The notes under the pieces are model-generated. The model was not told where the DNA came from, ran no database searches, and was given only the letters and a program-made list of their open reading frames with translations. The position numbers and the translations under genes were made by a program. From Candidatus Auribacterota bacterium (GTDB lineage Bacteria; Auribacterota; UBA6266), in the NCBI GenBank assembly GCA_016933315.1, contig JAFGBE010000088.1, positions 1 through 14,205 on the forward strand: 14,205 bases of DNA. The letters are read 5' to 3'. Of the stretch, positions 5,901 to 13,650 are shown in pieces (position 1 is the first letter of the stretch; each line of letters opens with the position of its first letter).

Positions 5901-6641
5901 ATGAGCAGAATATCTTTTTTCAGGAGGGCTTATAAACCGCCGGCTCATTTAAAAGCAGCAGGAAAACAGTTTTCTCTGAATGGGTTTACGCTTGTTGAAA
6001 TGCTTGTGGTTATGTTCGTAATATCGCTGCTCGTTTCCTTTATTGCGCCGGCGCTTTCAAAGGCCAGAAACCATGCCCAGATGTCCGTGTGCATGTCTAA
6101 CCTGCATCAGTTATATCTGGCGTTCGGCATGTATTTGAACGATTATGACGAAACATTCCCCATTAACGGGGACCCTTATCTATGGATGGGGCGTAAATGG
6201 AGGGAAATTATTTCCCCCTATCTTTTAACCACGGTTGATTCCGCGCATCCGGATGTCCTTTTTTGCCCGGGAGATAAAGTTGCGAAGGAAAAATGGGAAG
6301 GGACATCCTACTCATATTCATGCGCGTTTTACCACAGCCCGTCCCAGGTAAACTCGATGTCCACGGAAGACACGTATAATAACCCTTCAATAAGATGCTA
6401 TCCCCAGAGGTTGCCGGCGGTGAGGTTTCCCGAAAATAAAATACTGCTCGGCGAGTGGCTCAGCAACCATTATCCGGTTGAAAATGATAACGGGTGGTGG
6501 TGCTGGAGCGGCTACAGGAATTTTCTGTTTGTATCTGGGCGTATTAAGTATTTAAAGGCTGAAGAGATTATTCCCGCAGCGGATCTGCTCCCGGACCCGA
6601 ACCTGACCGTTGACGGTATCAACGGCAGGGATGTCCCTTAA
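5901..6641 (+). CDS. Prepilin-like protein with N-terminal cleavage/methylation domain
   Basis: A 246-residue protein with a type III (prepilin) signal: a basic leader, Gly28 before Phe29 in NGFTLVEMLVV, Glu33 at position +5, then a hydrophobic helix to about residue 50. After processing by a PilD-type peptidase it would join a type II secretion or type IV pilus-like filament. The part beyond (MSNLHQLYLAFGMYLNDYDETFP, then PDVLFCPGD, and the end PDPNLTVDGINGRDV) resembles the large prepilin families of Lentisphaerae, Planctomycetes and Omnitrophica that carry an H-X9-DG motif. Here the usual FADGHV is replaced by FVSGRI (210-215), so that motif is degenerate. ATG 5901 is preferred because GAGGGG lies nine bases upstream; ATG 5850 is in frame but lies within the TGGTTAA cluster. 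No secretion or pilus machinery gene is adjacent. Confidence 0.82.
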   Translation: MSRISFFRRAYKPPAHLKAAGKQFSLNGFTLVEMLVVMFVISLLVSFIAPALSKARNHAQMSVCMSNLHQLYLAFGMYLNDYDETFPINGDPYLWMGRKWREIISPYLLTTVDSAHPDVLFCPGDKVAKEKWEGTSYSYSCAFYHSPSQVNSMSTEDTYNNPSIRCYPQRLPAVRFPENKILLGEWLSNHYPVENDNGWWCWSGYRNFLFVSGRIKYLKAEEIIPAADLLPDPNLTVDGINGRDVP

Positions 6642-6659
6642 GATTAAAACATTTGTTTC

Positions 6660-6688
6660 TTCAATTTTTATTCCCGGCACTGTATAAT
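6660..6688 (+). promoter_or_regulatory. Candidate promoter of the CPBP-mtnA-thiL-tsaE-tsaB-alr operon
   Basis: A perfect TATAAT (6683-6688) lies 52 bases before the CPBP start codon, in the only sizeable gap (98 bases) before this operon. The best -35 at 17 bases distance is TTCAAT (6660-6665), a 3 of 6 match, so an activator or a different -35 contact may be involved. Confidence 0.45.
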
Positions 6689-6739
6689 TACTGCACATTA
6701 TTTTCAGCGGCTTAACTGCAAATCAACTTCTGTGGGACT

Positions 6740-7732
6740 ATGGAAAAAAAGGCAATATTATTATTCCTGCTGTTTGTGTTGCTGTTTTCCTGCACGGCTT
6801 ATTCGCTGGAGCTGGAAGATGAAGACCCTGTGACATTTTCCATAGATAAGGCTAAACTCCAGTCTTATCTGGTCAATAACGGCATAACGCCCGAGATAGC
6901 CGGTTTTATGGCTTATTCTTTTCTTGTTTTGTTCCTGATCGTTTCCGGGACTGTCGTATCGGCTTTATATTTTTTCTCGGGCATGTACAGGAAAAATGCA
7001 GTTCAGCTCGGGCCCGTGCCATGGGGCGTTTCTCTTTCAATGTCCCTTTTGTTCCTGCTTATCTTCCTTACGCTGTCATTTCAGGTTCTTTTCGGCTCGC
7101 TGCTGAAGAGCGGGTTTATACGGGAGATACCTTCAATGACAGCACAGATGCTTATGAGCGAATTGATTATTATCTTTGTCATAGGAGTCTTTTCTGTTGT
7201 CGTTTACAAGAGATATTACTGGAAACTTGCCGCGTTATTTGAAACAAAGAAGATAAGGGAAGGCATTATTTACGGAGTGTTGGCTTATGTCGGTTTTTAC
7301 CCGCTATATATGTTGTTGAGCAAAATAACCGCTGTCATTGCCGAGTATTTCGGTTTTCAGCTTAAAATACAGGCAGTAGTATCCAGTATAAAGGATATAA
7401 AAAGTTTATGGGAACTCTTAAGCTATATACTTTTTATAGTCTTTATCGCGCCGATAATAGAAGAGATATTTTTCCGCGGGATATTATACAGGGGGTGTAA
7501 GAGGTTTCTCGGTGTTGCGGGCGCTTCTTTGTTATCGGCATTCCTGTTCTCGGCAGTCCATATGAACCTGTTGAGTTTTTTGCCTATATTCGGTTTGGGT
7601 ATAGCGTTTTGCCATATTTACGAGAAAACAGGGTCTATATACTCTTCAATTATATTTCATGCTATCCATAATGCGCTCGGTCTTGCGGGCGCGCTGCTTG
7701 TTTACAGAATGATGAATGTTATGGGCGGATAA
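6740..7732 (+). CDS. CPBP-family (CAAX/Abi) intramembrane metalloprotease
   Basis: A 330-residue membrane protein with a cleavable-looking signal sequence (1-22) and about seven further membrane helices. The C-terminal half carries the CPBP glutamic-protease motifs: EEIFFR (Glu241, Glu242, Arg246), FSAVH (Phe270, His274) and HAIHN (His307, Asn311). Relatives include eukaryotic CAAX prenyl protease Rce1 and bacterial proteins for bacteriocin immunity and membrane-protein processing. Bacterial members mostly have no known substrate, and none can be inferred here. It is the first gene after a TATAAT element and ends 20 bases before mtnA, so it probably leads the housekeeping operon. The ribosome binding site before ATG 6740 is weak (GTGGGA). 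The N-terminal third (residues 20-170) has no motif that I recognise. Confidence 0.9.
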   Translation: MEKKAILLFLLFVLLFSCTAYSLELEDEDPVTFSIDKAKLQSYLVNNGITPEIAGFMAYSFLVLFLIVSGTVVSALYFFSGMYRKNAVQLGPVPWGVSLSMSLLFLLIFLTLSFQVLFGSLLKSGFIREIPSMTAQMLMSELIIIFVIGVFSVVVYKRYYWKLAALFETKKIREGIIYGVLAYVGFYPLYMLLSKITAVIAEYFGFQLKIQAVVSSIKDIKSLWELLSYILFIVFIAPIIEEIFFRGILYRGCKRFLGVAGASLLSAFLFSAVHMNLLSFLPIFGLGIAFCHIYEKTGSIYSSIIFHAIHNALGLAGALLVYRMMNVMGG

Positions 7733-7752
7733 ATAAAGGCAGGGGGAATAAG

Positions 7753-8814
7753 ATGTCTATAGAGGCGGTCAGTTGGAGCAACGGCAAGGTTAAATTAATC
7801 GATCAGACTAAACTTCCCGGGAAATTAACGTATGTCGTGACGGATGATATAACCGTGCTTTGGGATTCGATAAAAAGGCTTGTGGTAAGGGGAGCCCCCG
7901 CTATAGGTATTGCCGGAGCGTTTGGTGTTGCTCTTGCCGCATTGAAAAGCAGGGCGAAAAATTGCCAGGCGCTGAAAAAGGATGTTTTTAAGGCGGCGGA
8001 TTACCTTGCGACTTCCAGACCTACGGCCGTTAACCTGTTTTGGGCCCTGGGAAGGATGAAACAAGCCGCCCTGTCGGTAGAAGCGGAGAATTGCGGAAGC
8101 CTGAGGCAGCTGTTGCTTGAAGAAGCCATACATATCCTCGACGATGATAAAATGAGATGCTCCGAAATAGGCAGGAACGGAGAGCGTTTAATAAAGGAAG
8201 GCATGGGGATTTTAACGCATTGTAATGCAGGCGCCCTGGCTACAGGAGGCTCCGGGACCGCCCTATCCGTGTTTTTTTCCGCCAAGCGGAGAGGCAAGAA
8301 ATTCACTGTTTATGTTGATGAGACCCGTCCCCTTTTGCAGGGGGCGAGGCTTACTACATGGGAATTGCTGCGCGAGGGGATAGATACGGTTTTAATAGCT
8401 GATAACATGGCGGCCCAGGTCATGAAAGAAGGGAAAATAGGATTGGTCATTACGGGTTCCGATAGGATAGCCCTGAACGGTGATGCGGCGAACAAGATAG
8501 GGACTTACGGCATTGCGACCCTGGCAAAAGCCCACGGCATACCTTTTTATGTGGCGGCGCCGGTGTCGACAATTGATTTTAATATAAAGAGAGGCCGTGA
8601 GATTCCCATTGAGCAGAGAGATGCCAGTGAAATAACCAGCTGCCGCGGGAAAAAGATAGCGCCCGGAAACGTAAAAGTCTATAATCCCGCGTTTGATGTT
8701 ACACCCGCATCCCTGATTGCGGGCATAATTACAGAAAAGGGATTGATCACGCCGCCTTACAAAAATAAAATATTGATGTTGAAGAAAAAAAAGGGGTGTT
8801 ATGGCGGAAAATGA
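7753..8814 (+). CDS. mtnA: S-methyl-5-thioribose-1-phosphate isomerase (MtnA)
   Basis: MtnA converts 5-methylthioribose-1-phosphate to 5-methylthioribulose-1-phosphate in the salvage of methylthioadenosine. The 353-residue product is the normal size and carries RGAPAIG (46-52), TSRPTAVNLFWAL (87-99), the catalytic cysteine Cys157 in THCNAGALAT, DETRPLLQGARLT (189-201) and the catalytic aspartate Asp237 in GSDRIALNGDAANKIGTY (235-252). Homologues exist in the eIF2B-like and ribose-1,5-bisphosphate isomerase families, but the Cys/Asp pair and flanking motifs favour MtnA. A G-rich ribosome binding site (AGGGGG) lies upstream of ATG 7753. The end overlaps thiL by 14 bases. No other methionine-salvage enzyme (MtnK, MtnB, MtnP) is adjacent, so the rest of the pathway, or the methylthioadenosine-isoprenoid shunt, must be encoded elsewhere if present. 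Confidence 0.95.
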   Translation: MSIEAVSWSNGKVKLIDQTKLPGKLTYVVTDDITVLWDSIKRLVVRGAPAIGIAGAFGVALAALKSRAKNCQALKKDVFKAADYLATSRPTAVNLFWALGRMKQAALSVEAENCGSLRQLLLEEAIHILDDDKMRCSEIGRNGERLIKEGMGILTHCNAGALATGGSGTALSVFFSAKRRGKKFTVYVDETRPLLQGARLTTWELLREGIDTVLIADNMAAQVMKEGKIGLVITGSDRIALNGDAANKIGTYGIATLAKAHGIPFYVAAPVSTIDFNIKRGREIPIEQRDASEITSCRGKKIAPGNVKVYNPAFDVTPASLIAGIITEKGLITPPYKNKILMLKKKKGCYGGK

Positions 8815-9718
8815 ATTCGGATTGATAAGAAAGTTTGCCGGACTGACACCGCGCGCAGGAAGGCTGAAGGCGGGCATCGGGGACGATGCAGCCGTGATTA
8901 CATCCGGCAGAAAGGGGTTTTACGAGCTTTTCACATGCGATGCCCTGGTTGAAGGAGTCCATTTTACCGCCGGTGATAAGTTGTCCGAGGTAGGATACAA
9001 GTCAGTTGCCGTCAGCGTAAGCGATATAGCGGCAATGGGGGGATTGCCGGCGGAGGCGGTTGTCGCGGTAGGTGTCCCGGGGCGCATTTCGGCCACCGGC
9101 GCGATAAATATTTATAAAGGCATGCTTAAAGCCGCAAAGATGTTCGGTCTCAACCTGGCAGGCGGCGATACGGTGAAAAGCAAAGAGCTTTTTATTTCAG
9201 TCGCGATGACGGGCTTTGTCGAAAAAGGAAGACTTGCCCTGCGTAAAGGGGCGAAGGCGGGCGACGCGATAATGGTGACTGGCAGGCTTGGCGGCTCCCT
9301 TGAAAACGGGAAACATCTTTCGTTCAGGCCCAGGCTTCTTGAGGCGAGGTATCTTACGAAAAGATTTGCCATCCATTCAATGATAGATATTTCGGACGGA
9401 CTTGCGGGCGATTTAAGGAGAATCTGCGAGATGAGCGGCTGCGGAGCAGTCATATACCGCGATAAGGTACCCGTATCGAAAACACTGAAAAAATACGGAG
9501 AAGAAAAGTCTTTTTGCAGGGCTATGACCGACGGGGAAGATTTCGAACTGCTTTTTACGGTTCCTCCCGGCGCGGCCGAAAGCGTCGCAAAAGGAATGGA
9601 AAAAAAATTTAATTTGGAAGCCGCCGAAATAGGGCGAATAACAAAAGACAAAAATATACTGCTGGAAAAAGATGAGAAGACGGCGGCGTTGAATATGGAC
9701 GGTTACAGGCATTTTTAA
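8801..9718 (+). CDS. thiL: Thiamine-monophosphate kinase (ThiL)
   Basis: ThiL phosphorylates thiamine monophosphate with ATP to give thiamine diphosphate, the active cofactor, in the cytoplasm. The 305-residue protein has the AIR-synthase fold motifs in order: GIGDDAAV (25-32), the substrate strand CDALVEGVHF (46-55), SVSDIAAMGG (72-81, normally N-L-S-D), GGDT (121-124), MIDISDGLAGDL (194-205), GEDFELLFTVP (245-255) and the C-terminal GYRHF. Length is normal for the family. AAGGGG at 8791-8796 lies four bases before ATG 8801, inside the end of mtnA, and the overlap implies coupled translation. No other thiamine gene is nearby. ThiL next to TsaE is a commonly seen arrangement and fits a housekeeping operon. 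Confidence 0.96.
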   Translation: MAENEFGLIRKFAGLTPRAGRLKAGIGDDAAVITSGRKGFYELFTCDALVEGVHFTAGDKLSEVGYKSVAVSVSDIAAMGGLPAEAVVAVGVPGRISATGAINIYKGMLKAAKMFGLNLAGGDTVKSKELFISVAMTGFVEKGRLALRKGAKAGDAIMVTGRLGGSLENGKHLSFRPRLLEARYLTKRFAIHSMIDISDGLAGDLRRICEMSGCGAVIYRDKVPVSKTLKKYGEEKSFCRAMTDGEDFELLFTVPPGAAESVAKGMEKKFNLEAAEIGRITKDKNILLEKDEKTAALNMDGYRHF

Positions 9719-9719
9719 T

Positions 9720-10145
9720 ATGGCGGGCAAATTTATTTCATATAGCAGGGATGATACACGGGAGCTTGCCGGAAAGCTTGCGGATAAAGTCCGCAAAGGC
9801 GATATCGTAGCTCTTTTCGGTGAGCTTGGCGCGGGAAAAACGTGTTTTGTGCAGGGTTTTGCGAAAGCTTTCGGTATAACCGAGATAGTGAACAGCCCCA
9901 GTTTTGCCATTGTGAATGTATATAAGGGAAAGATGCCCGTTTATCATATGGATTTTTACAGGATAGACAATCCTGACGAGATAAGAGCTATCGGGTGCGA
10001 GGATTATTTTTATGGTGACGGGATATGTCTTATCGAATGGGCTGAAAAAGCGGAAAACATAATACCGCCGGACAGAAAAGAGATTCATATAAAAATAATC
10101 AGTGAAAAGAAAAGAGAAATCAGCATAAAAGGTTTTGATTTTTGA
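9720..10145 (+). CDS. tsaE: tRNA t6A synthesis ATPase TsaE
   Basis: TsaE is the P-loop ATPase that supports TsaB-TsaD in transferring threonylcarbamoyl to A37 of ANN-decoding tRNAs. The 141-residue product has the Walker A motif GELGAGKT (34-41), NSPSFAIVNVY (58-68, usually SPTF), the HMDFYR motif (76-81) and LIEWAEKAE (104-112). The size is normal. Only one base separates it from thiL and no Shine-Dalgarno site is visible, so it depends on coupling. Its stop overlaps the tsaB start by one base (TGATG). The tsaE-tsaB order is the common bacterial arrangement and supports both identifications. Confidence 0.96.
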   Translation: MAGKFISYSRDDTRELAGKLADKVRKGDIVALFGELGAGKTCFVQGFAKAFGITEIVNSPSFAIVNVYKGKMPVYHMDFYRIDNPDEIRAIGCEDYFYGDGICLIEWAEKAENIIPPDRKEIHIKIISEKKREISIKGFDF

Positions 10146-10783
10146 TGAATGTGCTCAGTATTGAAACAACTTCGGAAAGAGCGAGCATCGCTTATTTAAA
10201 GGATAGCGAAGTGCTATCGCAGCGTGTTATCAGCGAACGCTTGAATTCAAGGCAGACGCTTCTGCAGAGCGTCAGGGATATTTTTGCCGAATCAGGCGGT
10301 TCGCTGAATGACGTGGATTTTGTTGTGTGCGGCACAGGCCCGGGTTCTTTCACCGGTATAAGGCTGGGGATAGCTTTTGCCACAGGGATTTATTCGGGTA
10401 TGGGAAAAAGGGTTAAAACCTGCGGTATTATCGCCAATGATTCCATTGCATATGCTTGTTCTTCCCGGGGGCTGAACGGCGGCAGGAAAATCGTGGTTGT
10501 TATAGATTCGAAGACAGGCCGCAGTTTTACCAGGGAATATTCGGCGGATGCCGGGCCGTTGGGCGAAATACAGCTGCTTGATGATGCAGAGATAAAATCA
10601 AAATATGACGGATATTTTTTCGCGGGGATATTTCCGGAGAGGTTCGCGAGCGCGGTTGAAAACCCGAAAAGCGTCTTCCCCGACGCGGTTTATTCTGCCG
10701 GGCTTTTTTCCCGGAGGCCGGGTATGCGCAGGACGTTAAAGCCGGTTTACATGATGGATTTTAAGCCGGGAGGGTCCAGATAA
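10145..10783 (+). CDS. tsaB: tRNA t6A synthesis protein TsaB
   Basis: TsaB (YeaZ) is the non-catalytic ASKHA-fold partner of the TsaD enzyme in t6A37 formation. The 212-residue product opens with VLSIETTSERASIAYL, has SRQTLLQSVRDIF where the family usually has a histidine-serine motif, and carries the diagnostic GTGPGSFTGIRLGIAFATG (63-81). ATG 10145 overlaps the tsaE stop (TGATG) and is preferred over the in-frame TTG at 10142. The C-terminal half is weakly conserved, as usual for TsaB. Many bacteria place rimI and tsaD next; here alr follows with a one-base overlap (TAATG), so tsaD must be elsewhere. Confidence 0.93.
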   Translation: MNVLSIETTSERASIAYLKDSEVLSQRVISERLNSRQTLLQSVRDIFAESGGSLNDVDFVVCGTGPGSFTGIRLGIAFATGIYSGMGKRVKTCGIIANDSIAYACSSRGLNGGRKIVVVIDSKTGRSFTREYSADAGPLGEIQLLDDAEIKSKYDGYFFAGIFPERFASAVENPKSVFPDAVYSAGLFSRRPGMRRTLKPVYMMDFKPGGSR

Positions 10784-11958
10784 TGATTTTTAAAAAACAG
10801 GTTGTCATAAAAGAGATTGAAAGAGAATCGTCTTATGATTACCGTTTGCTGAAGACCTGGGCTGAGATAGATCTTTCGAGCCTGAGAAATAATATTAAGT
10901 TTATAAGCAGGAGAACAGGCAGGGATATAGCTATAATGGCCATAGTTAAATGCAATGCTTACGGGCATGGTGCGGTCGAGGTATCGAGGGAAGCCGTTAA
11001 ACTAGGTGTAAAAGCGCTGGGGGTTTCGAGCTTGTCGGAAGGTATCGAATTGAGGAATGTTTTCAGCGAAATTCCTATAATAGTCTTAAGTTCGGGCATG
11101 AGCGGGCAGGCGGAAGAATTTATCGAGCATAGGTTGTCTCCGGTGGTATGCTCCTGGCAGATGGTAAACGCCCTATCGGAGGCGGCGCGCAGCAGGGGCA
11201 CAAAGGCGGCTGTCCACATAAAGATAGACACAGGTATGGGGCGTATAGGCGTGTGGCATAAACAGGCGGATGAGTTTGTTAGAGCTGTTTATAATGTCCC
11301 GGACATTGTTATAGAAGGGATCTGTTCCCATTTTGCGACATCTGATGAAGAAGACCTTGAATTTGCAAACCAGCAGTTGAGCTGGTTTGCGGATTTTCTG
11401 GATAAGATAAGCGATATCCCTGTCAGATTCAGGCATATATCGAATACCGGAGGAATATTTAACCTGCCTTCGGCCCATTTGAACATGGTGCGTCCGGGCC
11501 TGTCGATTTACGGCGTCAGCCCTTCAGATTTCGTAAAAGACAGCGTTAAACTTAAACCGGTTCTTTCGCTGAAAACCAAGATTGCTTTTATTAAAAAGAT
11601 TCCCGAGGGTAGGGCATTAAGCTACGGAAGGACTTTTGTTACGGATAAACCGATGAAGGTTGCGACTTTACCGGTGGGCTATGGAGACGGCTATCCCCGT
11701 ATGCTTTCCAACAGGGGTTATGTTCTTATCGGCGGGAAAAAAGCCAGGATATTGGGAACTGTCACCATGGACCAGATGATGGTTGATATTACCGGGATAA
11801 GAAATGCAAAAGTGGAAGATGTGGCAATCCTTATCGGGAAACAGGGCAGGGAGGAAATCACCGCCAGGGAAGTAGCGCGGATGGCCGATACGATACCATA
11901 TGAGATATTTACTTCAATAAACAAGAGAGTCCAGAGGATCTACATAGACAGGGATTAA
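10783..11958 (+). CDS. alr: Alanine racemase (Alr)
   Basis: A PLP enzyme that interconverts L- and D-alanine, supplying peptidoglycan precursors in the cytoplasm. Of 391 residues, the catalytic pair is Lys56 (AIVKCNAYGHG, forming the PLP aldimine) and Tyr281 (ALSYGRTF). Other conserved elements are KIDTGMGRIG (147-156), MVRPGLSIYG (235-244), LPVGYGDGYPR (296-306) and GTVTMDQMMVDIT (325-337). An N-terminal extension of about 24 residues, rich in Lys/Glu, precedes the normal beginning TWAEIDL. The ribosome binding site GGGAGGG just upstream supports ATG 10783, which overlaps the tsaB stop. Association of alr with tsaE/tsaB is known from several bacterial groups. The gene ends at the base before the convergent DUF4340 gene, leaving no space for a dedicated terminator. 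Confidence 0.96.
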   Translation: MIFKKQVVIKEIERESSYDYRLLKTWAEIDLSSLRNNIKFISRRTGRDIAIMAIVKCNAYGHGAVEVSREAVKLGVKALGVSSLSEGIELRNVFSEIPIIVLSSGMSGQAEEFIEHRLSPVVCSWQMVNALSEAARSRGTKAAVHIKIDTGMGRIGVWHKQADEFVRAVYNVPDIVIEGICSHFATSDEEDLEFANQQLSWFADFLDKISDIPVRFRHISNTGGIFNLPSAHLNMVRPGLSIYGVSPSDFVKDSVKLKPVLSLKTKIAFIKKIPEGRALSYGRTFVTDKPMKVATLPVGYGDGYPRMLSNRGYVLIGGKKARILGTVTMDQMMVDITGIRNAKVEDVAILIGKQGREEITAREVARMADTIPYEIFTSINKRVQRIYIDRD

Positions 11959-13650
11959 TCAATCGCCGCCTGCGGTTTTACGGGCAAGCTCTATGATATC
12001 GCGCTGAATCAGGTATACCAGCGGGTCCCCGTCCTTCATGGCAAAGAAAGCGCCGGTTTTGCCGCGGATGATTTTAAGCACGAGGGTTTTCTTCCCGTCA
12101 CAAAGCTCAATGGTTAAAAACGGTTTTTCGGAACCGTCTGCCGATGACATAAATTCCTTTTCGGTCAGGACTTTCTCAGCCTTTAATTCCATTAATTTCC
12201 AGAGAAGATCGTTGACTGATGCGGCATTTCCGTTGCCGTCCCAGCGGTTTTTCCCGTTCTTGTTAAAAGTAACTGTGCCTTTATCATCTTTGATTTTTAC
12301 GGAAGAGATTTCGACTATGGGGAAGGACAGGACCTTTTTGGAGACAAACCAGCAAAAATCCATATCGTAAAGCTTCTCTTTCAGGCCGGTGTCCAGTACG
12401 AGGAAATAATCGTCTGCCGGGGTTTTGGCGTAAAGCTTCGGGCCGGACTCATAAAAGCTTACATCCCATGCCGATTTGCCGCATGCGAATTCCACTTTGG
12501 CCGACAGGGCCGGGAAGTTTCCTTCATCCGGAGGTTCGATGGAAAGGGCTTCAGTCTTGACAAACAGATTAAAGAACGCGAATACCGCGTTGTAGTCGGC
12601 GTTGTATGTCCCGGCCGGAGAAACAAGCATCCATTCGTTTTTTTTCCTCGTGAGTTCTATCAGAGAATCCCCCCTGGAAATTTTTATCGAGTCGGACTTA
12701 ACCGCCTCTTCGGTTGCCAGCCTGAGGTCCCTGAAAGTTTCTATTTCCGGTGATATTTTTTTGAGCGCGGATGAATCTATGATACATGCGGTATCGAGCT
12801 CTTCCTGATACACATACATTTTTTTCCCGTCATCCGAGAAAGGGCCGAAGAAAAACACTTTTTCTTTTTCGGAAGCCGAGGGTTTAATCCTGATTATAAG
12901 GGGACTGTTGTCGAACATGTGCGCGGGTATGCTGCCGGGGTCGGGAAACTCATCTATCTTTATGGATGTAATTGCGCTTATGAGCCCGGAAAAGGCCTTT
13001 AAGTCACACCTGCTCTGGAAAGGCCGGGTGATTTTCCAGTAAGATCCCATATTAGTGAATTCCGCGATTTCGCCCCGGGCCTGGAAATCTATCCTATCGG
13101 TAAACTGCGGGAATATCCTTATAAGCTGCCTTGTCCTGAACTCGTCCGGCTTTAATTCGCATAGTGTTTTTATGAGTTTTTTTTCAACCACAACTATGCA
13201 GTTATTATTTTTATCAAGGCCGTAAGAAGTATCCCCGGTAGTCTCAATTCCAGAGAAGTCTATATGCGATATGCTGTCGGGAGAAGATATTGAAATGGAA
13301 CATGACGGAGAGATTAACCCGAGTTTTTCGGCCAGGTCCTTGTCATAATTGATTGCTCTTACTGCCGGCGAGAACTGGATGTCGAACAGAAACTTATTCA
13401 CTTTTGTGGAATCCGCCGGGTATTTAAAGGGTTTTATGATCTGCCATTCGACGCCGGATTTTTCAAGGGACACCTCCCCGCGGTCATTTGACACAGATAG
13501 GCTTTCAACCCTTGAGAAGTCATATGAAAACACCTTGGTGCGGGATATGGAGGCTTCTTGACGAGACGGTTTTTTTGATTCTTCCGTAAGGATATAGAAT
13601 CCGAGGCAGACTGAAACAGCAAGCAGGATAAGCACATGTCTTGTTTTCAT
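11959..13650 (-). CDS. DUF4340 protein of a GldG-type ABC export operon, four tandem repeats
   Basis: A 563-residue protein with one N-terminal membrane anchor (about 5-21), the rest predicted extracytoplasmic. It contains DUF4340 features repeated four times, at about 40-178, 179-313, 314-441 and 442-563. Each unit has a strand-turn-strand segment with a conserved Trp (69, 205, 340, 470), often W-x-I-x-x-P, then a helix and a closing segment such as YVYQEELDTACIIDSSALKKI. DUF4340 proteins are encoded beside GldG-type auxiliary proteins of ABC-2 exporters, as here; their biochemical role is not established. ATG 13650 is chosen because AGGAGG lies directly upstream; the frame is open further to 13719, but that part overlaps the upstream gene. 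The start overlaps the stop of the GldG-like gene by one base (TAATG), so translation is coupled. Confidence 0.85.
   Translation of the reverse strand: MKTRHVLILLAVSVCLGFYILTEESKKPSRQEASISRTKVFSYDFSRVESLSVSNDRGEVSLEKSGVEWQIIKPFKYPADSTKVNKFLFDIQFSPAVRAINYDKDLAEKLGLISPSCSISISSPDSISHIDFSGIETTGDTSYGLDKNNNCIVVVEKKLIKTLCELKPDEFRTRQLIRIFPQFTDRIDFQARGEIAEFTNMGSYWKITRPFQSRCDLKAFSGLISAITSIKIDEFPDPGSIPAHMFDNSPLIIRIKPSASEKEKVFFFGPFSDDGKKMYVYQEELDTACIIDSSALKKISPEIETFRDLRLATEEAVKSDSIKISRGDSLIELTRKKNEWMLVSPAGTYNADYNAVFAFFNLFVKTEALSIEPPDEGNFPALSAKVEFACGKSAWDVSFYESGPKLYAKTPADDYFLVLDTGLKEKLYDMDFCWFVSKKVLSFPIVEISSVKIKDDKGTVTFNKNGKNRWDGNGNAASVNDLLWKLMELKAEKVLTEKEFMSSADGSEKPFLTIELCDGKKTLVLKIIRGKTGAFFAMKDGDPLVYLIQRDIIELARKTAGGD

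Noticed and set aside
9112..9651. A 179-codon open frame on the minus strand
   Set aside because: It is antisense to thiL, whose motifs are continuous across it; the translation is low-complexity and Ser/Pro-rich, typical of a shadow frame.
11964..11980. GC-rich inverted repeat followed by TTTT at the alr/DUF4340 junction, as a possible terminator
   Set aside because: The stem is only three base pairs plus a possible wobble, too weak for an intrinsic terminator, and it lies in the DUF4340 coding sequence.
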